Source: RGIG7213 sp045544195 (GTDB taxonomy: Bacteria > Bacillota > Clostridia > Oscillospirales > CAG-272). Taken from it: a stretch of 64,000 nt of DNA. Below are positions 24,126 to 32,232 of the stretch, one piece after another. The notes beneath the pieces are model-generated. The model was not told the DNA's origin and did no database searches. It saw only the letters and a list, made by a program, of their open reading frames with translations. Each line of letters starts with the position of its first letter. Position 1 is the stretch's first letter. Position numbers and translations under genes: made by a program. Where the stretch lies: positions 1 to 64,000 of the forward strand of contig JAZPYO010000033.1 in assembly GCA_045544195.1 (NCBI GenBank), read 5' to 3'.

Positions 24126-26186
24126 TTATTCAGCGTCATTCTGACCTTCAATGGGAGCCTCGTCCGAATATACGAGTGTTTCGCCATCTTCCTGTTCTTC
24201 CTCCTCAACAGCTTCCTCAGCGGGAGCTATGAGAGCGCGGATGGAAAGACCGATCTGATGCTTTTCCTCGTCTACGGAAACGATCTTGGCTTCAACCTCT
24301 TCGCCTACCGTAAGTACATCGCCGGGCTTGTCTATCTTTCTGTCAGCGATCTGAGAGATGTGGATAAGACCGTCAGCGCCCGGAAGTATCTGTGCAAATG
24401 CGCCGAAGGGCATAAGGCTTACTATCTTAACCTTAACAACATCGCCTACATTGTACTGATTGGTGAACAGTGTCCAGGGATTTGATTCCTCTGTCTTGTA
24501 TCCGAGGGCAATGCGTCTTTTTTCAGCATCGAATTCCTTAACGAAAACTTCGATCTTCTGACCTACAGCAACTACCTGTGCAGGATTCTTTATTCTCTGC
24601 CAGGAAAGCTCTGTAACGTGTACCATACCGTCGATGCCGCATCCGAGATCAACAAATGCACCGTATGATGTAAGAGACTTGATCTCACCTACATAGTGCT
24701 TACCAACCTCAATGTTTGCCCAGAATTCAGCCTCAGCCTTCTTTCTTTCCTCACGCACAACAACACGCTCAGACGCCTTTGCTCTGTGCTTTGCTTCATC
24801 GATCTCAATGATCTTGACCTTTGCACGCTTGCCGTTAACTGTTGTAAGGTCGCCGTCGCGGGGAACAGTCGTGTGTGATGCGGGAACGAACACTCTCACG
24901 CCGTCAATGGACATAATAACGCCGCCCTTAACGACTTCGACATATCTTCCTTCAAGTATTTCGCCGCTTTCATATGCAGCAACGATAGATGACCACTTGT
25001 TCTTTGCGTCGATCTTCTTTTTGGAAAGAACAGCAACACCGTCAACATCAGATACTCTTACTGCTATTGCCTGCACCGTGTCGCCAACCTTGAAAACCTC
25101 TTCCAGCTTGATGCCGGGCTCATCGGTAATATCGTCATATGACAATATACCTGTAACTTTTGCACCAAGATCGACATGTATCTCATTGCTGGATACCGCT
25201 ATAACAGTACCCGTTACGACATCTCCTGTATTTAAAGTTTTGAAAGATTCCTCCAGCATTTGTGCGAAATTTTCTTCGCCTACATTTTTGAGTTCCTCGC
25301 TCATTTTTCTTCTTACCTCCTGTATTATACTATCCGGCGTTGAAGCACCGGCAGTTATTCCTATATTATTGTATTCTGAAAAATCATACTCATCAAGCTC
25401 TGACACTCGTTCGATCATAATAGCATGACGGCAGTTTTCCTTTGCTATATGAAAAAGTTTGTTCGTATTTGAGCTATCAGCACCGCCAATTATCACCATT
25501 ATGTCAACTTTTGATGAAAGTTCTTCGGTTTCTTTTTGTCTGTTTTCAGTTACACTGCATATTGTATCAAAAATTTTTGTATTAGTATATAGTTTTTTGA
25601 GTTTTTTTTGTGACTTTTTACACTCAAACAAATTTTGTGTTGTTTGAGATACCATTATTGTCTTTGCAGGCTCAATTTTTCTCCTGCTTGCCATTTTTTC
25701 AATATCCTCTTCGAATAATACTGTTTCAACATCACCGTTCGCGTAGCTTTTTATACCCTCTACCTCGGGATGCTTACTGTCACCGAATACGACTGTAAGC
25801 GTATCAGCATCGGAATTATCGTTTACGATATTATGAATTTTTTTAACATATGGGCATGTACAGTCTACGAAAGAAAAATACGGATTGTCCTCTGCGCTCT
25901 TTGCGAGCTTTTCGGAAATATCCCTCGTCACCCCGTGAGTTCTTACTATTATCACCGCAGGATTATCCTTTTCGGCGCTTTTGACTATGGAATCTATATC
26001 GTCAATGGATATTATCCTTACGCCCTTTGCTTCAAGCTCCTCTGTAACTATCGGGTTATGAATGATCTTTCCGAGTGTATATATACGCGAGCCGCTTTGC
26101 TCCTTTATTATATCGTATACCGTCTTTATTGCTCTTTCAACTCCAAAGCAAAATCCCGCGTATTTTGCAACTGTTACGTTTTTCAT
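24126..26186 (-). CDS. ispH: IspH (HMBPP reductase) fused to ribosomal protein S1
   Basis: A bifunctional 686-residue protein. Residues 1-285 are IspH, the last enzyme of the MEP isoprenoid pathway, a [4Fe-4S] enzyme: three cluster cysteines in GFCFGVERA (C13), VDCTCPYVKK and DTICSVTENRQ, plus HNPIV, THGV and HPEVEGI. Residues about 315-665 hold four S1 RNA-binding repeats (for example GTVIAVSSNEIHVDLGAKV, GEIKSLTSYGAFVDLG and KIVSLMPFGAFAQILPGADG), followed by an acidic tail. This fusion is known in Clostridia. It starts ATG 26186, overlapping the plsC stop, and is last in the asd operon. Confidence 0.96.
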   Translation of the reverse strand: MKNVTVAKYAGFCFGVERAIKTVYDIIKEQSGSRIYTLGKIIHNPIVTEELEAKGVRIISIDDIDSIVKSAEKDNPAVIIVRTHGVTRDISEKLAKSAEDNPYFSFVDCTCPYVKKIHNIVNDNSDADTLTVVFGDSKHPEVEGIKSYANGDVETVLFEEDIEKMASRRKIEPAKTIMVSQTTQNLFECKKSQKKLKKLYTNTKIFDTICSVTENRQKETEELSSKVDIMVIIGGADSSNTNKLFHIAKENCRHAIMIERVSELDEYDFSEYNNIGITAGASTPDSIIQEVRRKMSEELKNVGEENFAQMLEESFKTLNTGDVVTGTVIAVSSNEIHVDLGAKVTGILSYDDITDEPGIKLEEVFKVGDTVQAIAVRVSDVDGVAVLSKKKIDAKNKWSSIVAAYESGEILEGRYVEVVKGGVIMSIDGVRVFVPASHTTVPRDGDLTTVNGKRAKVKIIEIDEAKHRAKASERVVVREERKKAEAEFWANIEVGKHYVGEIKSLTSYGAFVDLGCGIDGMVHVTELSWQRIKNPAQVVAVGQKIEVFVKEFDAEKRRIALGYKTEESNPWTLFTNQYNVGDVVKVKIVSLMPFGAFAQILPGADGLIHISQIADRKIDKPGDVLTVGEEVEAKIVSVDEEKHQIGLSIRALIAPAEEAVEEEEQEDGETLVYSDEAPIEGQNDAE

Positions 26187-26797
26187 TTATCCGCCTTTTC
26201 CTTATCAAGCTCGCATATCGTTTTGAATATTTTGTTCGACGCTTCCTCATACTCACGCTTGATCCCTTCGGTTATTCCCAAAGATGAATATTCTATCGGC
26301 TTTCCTATGATGACCGTCGTTCTTTTGAAAAATCCCGCTTTATTATTCTTTGTTTTGATATACACGGGAATAACATCACATTCAGCGCGGCTGAGTATAA
26401 GTCCTGCTCCGCTTTTAACCGATGTTGTTTCAGGTGCTACATGAGGGCATCTTGTTCCCTGCGGAAACATTCCGACAAATTCTCCGTCCTTCAAAAGCTT
26501 TACCGTTGTTTTAAGAGATGTAACATCTGTTCCGCCTCTGGTCACAGGGAAAGCGCCGAAGCTCCTTATAACGAAGCTCAGAACGGGTATTTTGAACAGC
26601 TCCGCCTTGCCCATAAATTTTATAGGAAGTTCCATAGCCGCTGCAAGAATAATGGGATCAACAAATGCAGTATGGTTCGCACACACAAGCGCGGGGCCTG
26701 TTTTGGGTATATTCTCAAGTCCCTGTACACTTTTTATACCGAGTATGAAGCGCACAAAGCCGCCAAGCGTTTTGATCGCGCCCGTATAAAAGCTCAT
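26183..26797 (-). CDS. plsC: 1-acyl-sn-glycerol-3-phosphate acyltransferase
   Basis: Adds the second acyl chain to lysophosphatidic acid, making phosphatidic acid at the inner membrane face. The HX4D motif is NHTAFVDP, the second motif is KAELFKIP, and the phosphate-binding FPQGTR matches the usual FPEGTR with Gln in place of Glu. About 204 aa from ATG 26797, which overlaps the cmk stop (ATGA) and follows GAAGGAAAGG; an upstream in-frame start at 26842 lies inside cmk and is unlikely. cmk-plsC-ispH/rpsA is a common clostridial order. Confidence 0.93.
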   Translation of the reverse strand: MSFYTGAIKTLGGFVRFILGIKSVQGLENIPKTGPALVCANHTAFVDPIILAAAMELPIKFMGKAELFKIPVLSFVIRSFGAFPVTRGGTDVTSLKTTVKLLKDGEFVGMFPQGTRCPHVAPETTSVKSGAGLILSRAECDVIPVYIKTKNNKAGFFKRTTVIIGKPIEYSSLGITEGIKREYEEASNKIFKTICELDKEKADK

Positions 26798-27465
26798 ATC
26801 GAAAACCTTTCCTTCGCAAGCGATATAATGTAATCTACACACTGCTGAAGATCGTATTCCGTATTGTCAAATATTACTGCATCGTCCGCAGGAACAGCAG
26901 GAGCTATCTTTCTGCCCTTATCGTTTTCATCACGCTTTTTCATAAGAGTCAGGACCTCTTCAAACGTAACACTTTCGCCCTTTTCCGTAAGCTCCTTATA
27001 TCTGCGGCGCGCCCTTGCCTCATCATTTGCAACGAGGAATACCTTAAGGCCTGCATTCGGCAGTATTACCGTACCGATGTCACGTCCGTCCATGATCACA
27101 TCCTGCTTTGCGGCGATCTGCCGCTGTGTATTCAAAAGAAAATCTCTTACCGCCTGTATTGCAGAAACGGCTGAGGCATACATTGAAGCCTCATTCGATC
27201 TTATCAAGGAATCCACGCATCTGCCGTTGAGATATATATGCTGAACGCCGTCCTGAAATTCAAGCCCTACGTTTACATTCTTCAGTGCATCAGCAACCGC
27301 TGACGGATCCTTTGGATCTATACCGTTTTCAAGCATATAAAGACCTACTGTGCGGTACATTGCACCCGTATCAACGTGAATAAGCCCGAGTGCTTTGGCA
27401 ACCGCCTTTGCAAGTGAGCTTTTTCCTGCCCCCGAAGGACCGTCTATAGCAATATTAATACGCAT
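26794..27465 (-). CDS. cmk: Cytidylate kinase
   Basis: Phosphorylates CMP and dCMP, recycling CMP released in phospholipid and RNA turnover. The 223-residue enzyme has the P-loop GPSGAGKSSLAK (residues about 8-19), VDTGAMYR, the MDGRDIGTVILPNA segment for CMP binding, and RRYKELTEKGE in the lid. The full length fits the Bacillota enzyme. GAAAGGA lies about 11 bases before ATG 27465. Confidence 0.96.
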   Translation of the reverse strand: MRINIAIDGPSGAGKSSLAKAVAKALGLIHVDTGAMYRTVGLYMLENGIDPKDPSAVADALKNVNVGLEFQDGVQHIYLNGRCVDSLIRSNEASMYASAVSAIQAVRDFLLNTQRQIAAKQDVIMDGRDIGTVILPNAGLKVFLVANDEARARRRYKELTEKGESVTFEEVLTLMKKRDENDKGRKIAPAVPADDAVIFDNTEYDLQQCVDYIISLAKERFSI

Positions 27466-27480
27466 TTTAGTGAAATCCTT

Positions 27481-28710
27481 TCAGATATCTTGTATTATTG
27501 AGCTTGCCGCCGCATACGCGGTAGAAAATGCTATCTGTAAATTAAATCCGCCCGTAAAGCCATCGCAGTCAATGACCTCTCCTGCAAAATACAATCCCGC
27601 AATCAGCTTTGAGCACATAGTTTTCTGATTTATCTCCTTGACGCTGACACCGCCCGAGGTGATTATCGCGTCGTTTATATCGGAAAAGCCGTCAACCGTA
27701 AGCGGAAAAGCCTTAAGAAGCGAAAGCAACTCTCTGCGTTGCTGCTTTGTGATCTCATTGACCTTTTTGTGCGGATCTATGCCTGACAGACGTATGACAG
27801 GCTCTATCATCTTCTGCGGAAGCAATGCCCCGAGAGAATTTGAAAAATTCTTGTTCAGATTTTTGCCGAAGTCGGATATAAGACGCTTATCAAGCTCAGA
27901 TTCGTCAAGCGCCGGCTTTAAGTCAATATACAGCTTATATCTGCCCTTTTCCATCTGCCTTATCGCGCTTGATGCGCTCAGCACAACAGGACCGCTTACA
28001 CCGAAATGCGTGAACAGCATTTCACCGAATTGGCGGTATACCGTTTTTCCGTTCTGTGTGTCTACTACCTTAAGCTCGATATTCTTCAGCGAAAGTCCCA
28101 TCATTTCAGCACATACTCTTTCACGGCAGACAAGCGGCACAAGCGACGGCTTTATCTCCGTTACCGTATGACCGAGCGATCTTGCAAAAGCGTATCCGTC
28201 GCCTGTTGAGCCTGTTCCCCTGTAAGATGCTCCGCCGGTTGCGATAAGAACCTTGTCGTATTCAGCCGTTCCGCCGTCATAGCTTACAGTAAAGATGCCG
28301 TCACAGCTTTTAATATCCGTAACACGCTTCGTTATGAGTCTTGCGCCGCTTTTACGGCAATTATCGACAAGTGCGTTTGCTATATCGTGGGCGCTGTCTG
28401 ACACGGGGAACACTCTGTTTCCCCTTTCCGTTTTCAACGGAACTCCGAGCTGCTCAAAAAACTGCATCGTATCATTGCAGTCAAACGCTGAATAAGCTGA
28501 ATAAAGAAACTTCGGATTTGTTATGATATTTGAAAAAAACTCGTCCCTTGTACAATTATTGGTGACATTGCATCTGCCCTTGCCCGTGATACGCAGTTTT
28601 TTTCCGAAAAGTGTATTTTTATCGTATATATCGGTCTGCACTCCGTTTTTCGCGCACATACCGCCCGCGAAAAGCCCCGCAGCGCCGCCGCCTATTATTG
28701 CAAGCTTCAT
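27481..28710 (-). CDS. NAD(P)/FAD-dependent oxidoreductase (HI0933/BaiN-like)
   Basis: Flavoprotein with the FAD-binding start MKLAIIGGGAAGLFAG, FGKKLRITGKGRCN (typical of the HI0933/YhiN/BaiN family), ATGGASYRGTGSTGDGY, then FTHFGVSGPVVL and the closing GEVIDCDGFTGGFN. About 409 aa from ATG 28710; an in-frame start at 28770 overlaps the RpiR gene and adds a non-conserved tail. The ribosome binding site is weak. BaiN is a bile acid C7 reductase in some gut Clostridia, but most family members have no known substrate and no bai genes are nearby, so I do not claim bile acid activity. Confidence 0.87.
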   Translation of the reverse strand: MKLAIIGGGAAGLFAGGMCAKNGVQTDIYDKNTLFGKKLRITGKGRCNVTNNCTRDEFFSNIITNPKFLYSAYSAFDCNDTMQFFEQLGVPLKTERGNRVFPVSDSAHDIANALVDNCRKSGARLITKRVTDIKSCDGIFTVSYDGGTAEYDKVLIATGGASYRGTGSTGDGYAFARSLGHTVTEIKPSLVPLVCRERVCAEMMGLSLKNIELKVVDTQNGKTVYRQFGEMLFTHFGVSGPVVLSASSAIRQMEKGRYKLYIDLKPALDESELDKRLISDFGKNLNKNFSNSLGALLPQKMIEPVIRLSGIDPHKKVNEITKQQRRELLSLLKAFPLTVDGFSDINDAIITSGGVSVKEINQKTMCSKLIAGLYFAGEVIDCDGFTGGFNLQIAFSTAYAAASSIIQDI

Positions 28711-28730
28711 ATTCAAGGCTGAAGACACCG

Positions 28731-29588
28731 TCAATTGCCGGATTTGGCGTAAACGTCGTACTTGCCCCACACGTCCTCAAGCTCGTTGAAAACGTCCATA
28801 AGCTCTTTTTCCTTTTTTCTTCCGATAGCTACCGTCATAGCATTTATGATACTGAGCGGAGCTACAAGGCTGTCAACAAACGATGCCATATCGCTTCTTG
28901 CTGTAAGAACGCAATCGGATATTTCGGCAATAGGAGAATCGTTGGTATCCGTTATTGCGATCGTTCTTGCGCCCTTTGATCTTGCGAACTCCATAGCGTT
29001 CACAATACGCTTTGAATAGCGCGGAAAACTGATGCCGATTATAACATCGTCAGGACCTATCCTGAACAGCTGCTCGAATATTTCCGAGCGGCTTTGTGTA
29101 TTTACGAGCTTTACGTCATCAAACATCATCGTGAAATAAAAATTCATAAACTGCGCAAGAGATGCAGACGAGCGTACGCCCATAATGTATATACGGCGTG
29201 ATGAAATGACCGTGTCAACTGCCTTATTGAAATCATCTTTATTTATGCAGTCAAGGGTTATCTTCATCTTTTCTATGTCGAAATTGACTACCTTTTCAAG
29301 AATGTCTCCGTCGCCTATTCTGTCATTCGCGATCTCTATACGCTGAAGCGTTGTAAGACGGGTGCGGATAAGCTCCCTCAAGGATCTTTGCAATGCGGGA
29401 TATCCGTCAAACCCAAGCTCAATGGCAAATCTTACGACGGTAGACTCCGACACGTTGACCTCCGAGCCCAGCTTCAGAGCAGTCATATACGCCGCCTTGT
29501 CATAATGCTCAAGCATATAGCGCGCAATAGCTCTCTGCCCCTTGGAAAAGCTGTCCATCGAATTTTCTATAACGTTTAAAATATCCAT
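28731..29588 (-). CDS. RpiR/MurR-family regulator
   Basis: Sugar-phosphate-responsive transcription factor. An N-terminal helix-turn-helix of RpiR type (residues 1-77, with LGSEVNVSESTVVRFAIELG then GYPALQRSLRE) precedes a SIS domain (about 105-245: YIMGVRSSASLAQ, IGISFPRYSKRIVNA, IAITDTNDSPIAE). About 285 aa from ATG 29588; an alternative TTG at 29606 overlaps the asd stop. Embedded in a housekeeping unit, its targets are not obvious. A role linked to amino-sugar supply for the cell wall is only a guess. Confidence 0.9.
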   Translation of the reverse strand: MDILNVIENSMDSFSKGQRAIARYMLEHYDKAAYMTALKLGSEVNVSESTVVRFAIELGFDGYPALQRSLRELIRTRLTTLQRIEIANDRIGDGDILEKVVNFDIEKMKITLDCINKDDFNKAVDTVISSRRIYIMGVRSSASLAQFMNFYFTMMFDDVKLVNTQSRSEIFEQLFRIGPDDVIIGISFPRYSKRIVNAMEFARSKGARTIAITDTNDSPIAEISDCVLTARSDMASFVDSLVAPLSIINAMTVAIGRKKEKELMDVFNELEDVWGKYDVYAKSGN

Positions 29589-29602
29589 ATTTACCGTCCG
29601 AA

Positions 29603-30679
29603 TCAATAAATGAATCCTTCGGATGCAAGAAGCTCAGCTATAAGAACTGCACCGCCTGCCGCACCGCGCAAAGTATTGTGCGAAAGACCTACGAATTTGT
29701 AATCGTATACTGTATCCTCACGCAGTCTGCCCGCTGTGATGCCCATTCCCTTGTGTATATCTCTGTCGAGCTTCGTCTGAGGACGGTTATCCTCTTCAAA
29801 ATATGTTATGAACTGCTCGGGAGCTGAGGGGAGCTTGAGCGCCTGAGGCTTACCTGAATATTCCTTCCACGCGTTGAGTATCTCTTCCTTTGTGGGCTTC
29901 TGCTCAAAGCTGATGAAAACTGCCGCCATATGACCGTCGGAAACGGGAACACGGATGCACTGTGTTGTTATAGTGGGAGTTGATGCGGGAACGATCTTTC
30001 CGTCCTTCACCTGACCCCATACACGAAGCGGCTCCTTCTCGCTTTTTTCTTCCTCGCCGCCGATATAGGGAATTACGTTATCTATCATTTCAGGCCACTG
30101 AGCAAACGTTTTGCCTGCACCGGATATTGCCTGATACGTCGTTGCAACAACAGTCGTGGGCTTGAACTTCAAAAGGGGAGTTATAAGCGGAACGTATGAC
30201 TGGATAGAGCAGTTAGGCTTAACTGCGATGAAGCCCTTCTTTGTGCCAAGACGCTCCTTCTGGTATTTTATTACCTCAACATGATCGTCATTGATCTCGG
30301 GTATCATCATGGGAACATCCTCTGTCCAGCGGTTAGCGGAGTTATTTGAAACTACAACTACCTCTGCCTTTGCGTACGCTTCCTCAAGAGCCTTGTTCTC
30401 ATCCTTCTTCATATCAACAGCGCAGAATACGAAATCGACCATAGATGCAACCTTTTCAACCTCTGCTGCATCGTATACTGTCATATTCTTTGCGTATTCG
30501 GGAATATCTCCGTCGAGCTTCCATCTGCCCTCTACCGCTTTTTCATAGGGTACGCCTGCGCTTCTCGAGCTTGCCGCCAATGCACAGACCTCAAACATAG
30601 GGTGTCCGTCAAGAAGCTTTATAAATCTCTGACCTACCATACCGGTCGCGCCGATTATACCGGCTTTTATCTTACTCAT
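29603..30679 (-). CDS. asd: Aspartate-semialdehyde dehydrogenase
   Basis: Reduces aspartyl phosphate to the semialdehyde that feeds lysine, diaminopimelate, threonine and methionine synthesis. NADP loop GATGMVGQ (residues 10-17), SNNSANRW, catalytic cysteine C157 in KPNCSIQ, QAISGAGK and the catalytic His in RVPVSDGHM. Length (358 aa) and motif spelling (PNCSIQ, not QNCST) place it in the archaeal/fungal-type group rather than the usual bacterial group. It is first gene of the unit down to ispH/rpsA, with a consensus promoter and a folded leader. Confidence 0.95.
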   Translation of the reverse strand: MSKIKAGIIGATGMVGQRFIKLLDGHPMFEVCALAASSRSAGVPYEKAVEGRWKLDGDIPEYAKNMTVYDAAEVEKVASMVDFVFCAVDMKKDENKALEEAYAKAEVVVVSNNSANRWTEDVPMMIPEINDDHVEVIKYQKERLGTKKGFIAVKPNCSIQSYVPLITPLLKFKPTTVVATTYQAISGAGKTFAQWPEMIDNVIPYIGGEEEKSEKEPLRVWGQVKDGKIVPASTPTITTQCIRVPVSDGHMAAVFISFEQKPTKEEILNAWKEYSGKPQALKLPSAPEQFITYFEEDNRPQTKLDRDIHKGMGITAGRLREDTVYDYKFVGLSHNTLRGAAGGAVLIAELLASEGFIY

Positions 30680-30693
30680 ACAAATATCCTTTC

Positions 30694-30752
30694 TGCAAGA
30701 CGGAATACCAAGCCGCTGACGACTTTGAAAGATTGCATCCTTTAATCTTGCA
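30694..30752 (-). promoter_or_regulatory. Folded asd leader (candidate cis-regulatory RNA)
   Basis: The approximately 95-nt leader can form a three-way junction: an outer helix from complementary 7-mers TGCAAGA/TCTTGCA (30746-30752 with 30694-30700), an inner hairpin AAGTCG/CGGCTT (30710-30725) and a weaker AAAG/CTTT hairpin (30728-30743). The ribosome binding site (30687-30692) follows the outer helix by one base. It matches no riboswitch I know. The base pairs are seen; regulation is inferred. Confidence 0.4.
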
Positions 30753-30781
30753 CCAAATTAATAATTACATAATCGGCTAAT

Positions 30782-30810
30782 ATTATATCAGCACTAAAAG
30801 AATTTGTCAA
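30782..30810 (-). promoter_or_regulatory. Consensus sigma-A promoter of the asd unit
   Basis: Minus strand TTGACA (30810-30805), 17-bp spacer, TATAAT (30787-30782). The rest of 30811-30950 is A/T-rich with no gene seen. Confidence 0.9.
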
Positions 30811-30953
30811 TATATCAAATGTAAAGATAATAATTTATTTTATTAATATTAATACTATTGCGCTATAAGATCACATAAAGCAGCATACGTATGCTTTAAA
30901 AGTATATGATAAAAACGCAAGGGCTGACATTGTATATTTCAAAAAAAGCAACA

Positions 30954-30981
30954 AGGCACAGGTTTTGCGTATCCTGTGCCT
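30954..30981 (-). terminator. Terminator after the deacylase gene
   Basis: GGCACAGG (30980-30973 read on minus) and CCTGTGCC (30962-30955), then TTGTTGCTTTTTTT. Confidence 0.85.
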
Positions 30982-30986
30982 GTATT

Positions 30987-31541
30987 TTATTCATCTTCCT
31001 TAAGCTGTATAAACGTTGCGCTGTGAGAAATATGCGGCAGTAAAATGTCAAATATATCCGATGTCCTTATACGCAGACTGCTCGTAGAAACGCACGGATG
31101 GCAGCCGATATATTCACAGCTTAAAAGGTCCTTGTCAACGATAAGGCGAACGTTTGACTCCTTATCGTTCATCAGTCCCATAACACTTACCGCACCGGGC
31201 CTTATGCAAAGGTATTCCTGCATTTTTTCCGCAGATGCAAACGAAAGCCTTGCAACACCGAGCTGCTTTGAAAGCAGCTTCGTTTTAAATGGCTTATCTC
31301 CCGGCATCATCAAAAGATAATGATCTGTCATTTGTCTGTTGCACAAAAACAGGTTTTTGCACATTGATGCTCCCATCACCTCATCGATCCTGCGGCAAAG
31401 CTCCATATTTTCAGCAGGCTCGTGGTCTACTCTGTAATACTCAACATTCAACTCATCAAGCAGATCGTAGCATGCCAATTCCTCAGGAAAACGGTATTCC
31501 CTCGTTACAGGTCTGCCCTTTACAAGCACTAATTCATTCAT
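30987..31541 (-). CDS. YbaK/ProX-type prolyl-tRNA deacylase
   Basis: A trans-editing enzyme expected to remove wrongly attached Ala or Cys from tRNA(Pro). The 184-residue protein shows the ProX/PrdX pattern: a substrate pocket with DHEPAENMELC, KNLFLCNRQ, YLLMMPGDKPF, then RPGAVSVMGLMND and the hallmark GCHPCVSTSSLRI. It overlaps the upstream acetyltransferase gene by 8 bp and closes the three-gene unit. In Clostridia this protein complements prolyl-tRNA synthetases that lack their own editing domain. The exact substrate is not certain. Confidence 0.88.
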   Translation of the reverse strand: MNELVLVKGRPVTREYRFPEELACYDLLDELNVEYYRVDHEPAENMELCRRIDEVMGASMCKNLFLCNRQMTDHYLLMMPGDKPFKTKLLSKQLGVARLSFASAEKMQEYLCIRPGAVSVMGLMNDKESNVRLIVDKDLLSCEYIGCHPCVSTSSLRIRTSDIFDILLPHISHSATFIQLKEDE

Positions 31542-32232
31542 TTTTATTACCGTTCCTTTTTTTGATCACCCTTGCAGGACAGCCTACGGCAACGCTGTAC
31601 GGCGGTATCGGCTTTACTACGGTAGAGCCTGCCCCGACAACGCTCCCCTTGCCGATGTCGGCAGAATACATAATGCATACGCCCATTCCGATATAGCAGT
31701 CATCACCGAGTGTGACCTTGCGTGTATTTCCGCCCTGTAATGCGATCTTTTCTTCGGGATCTGTAAATATATGCGAATACGGCGTTACTGTTATGTTCTG
31801 TGCAAGAAGACAGTCTTTTCCTATCTCAAGTCCGACGTGGCCGAACAACGTAGTTCCCGTTCCGATATATACGTTATTGCCAATATGTATGTATCCCTCA
31901 TCCGCTCTTTCGGTATCAAGATATACCCTTTCGCAGAGGGTGACATTGTCCCCTATCGTTATACCGCCGCTGCCGCGCGCAATGACCGTAACATCATCGC
32001 TTATGGTTACGTTATCACCGACTGTTATATACTGCGGATTTACGAGCTTTACATTTTTGCCGATCCTGAGCCCTTTTCCGACCTTTTTCAGCTTATCAGC
32101 ATAATACTCACACCTTTTCAGGTGTGAGTATTCGGAATTATCGTTCATTATAAGCGTCAGGGCAAGGCTTTCGAGTGCCTGCCCGTCTGCATCCGGAAAG
32201 AGAGATCTTAAAAGCTCCTCTTTATTCTTCAT
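31534..32232 (-). CDS. Hexapeptide-repeat sugar O-acetyltransferase-like protein
   Basis: A 232-residue left-handed beta-helix acetyltransferase: N-terminal helices (with ECYYADKLKKVGKGLRIG-type region), then many hexapeptide repeats (IGDNVTL, IHIGNNVYIG, IGKDCLLAQN, LGDDCYIGMG, IGKGSVVGAGS) and the conserved end PPYSVAVGCPARVIKK. It resembles Maa/LacA/NodL and serine acetyltransferase-like enzymes. The acceptor is unknown. A long middle portion with repeated IGDNVT is typical of trimers. It overlaps both neighbours by about 10 bp. Confidence 0.85.
   Translation of the reverse strand: MKNKEELLRSLFPDADGQALESLALTLIMNDNSEYSHLKRCEYYADKLKKVGKGLRIGKNVKLVNPQYITVGDNVTISDDVTVIARGSGGITIGDNVTLCERVYLDTERADEGYIHIGNNVYIGTGTTLFGHVGLEIGKDCLLAQNITVTPYSHIFTDPEEKIALQGGNTRKVTLGDDCYIGMGVCIMYSADIGKGSVVGAGSTVVKPIPPYSVAVGCPARVIKKRNGNKNE

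Noticed and set aside
24712..25428. Open frame of 238 codons opposite the ispH/rpsA fusion
   Set aside because: Ser/Thr-rich mirror of a coding strand, no start context, no recognisable domain.
27481..28710. Bile acid 7-reductase (BaiN) activity
   Set aside because: The protein is of that broad family, but no other bai genes are present and the family is mainly uncharacterised, so function was not claimed.
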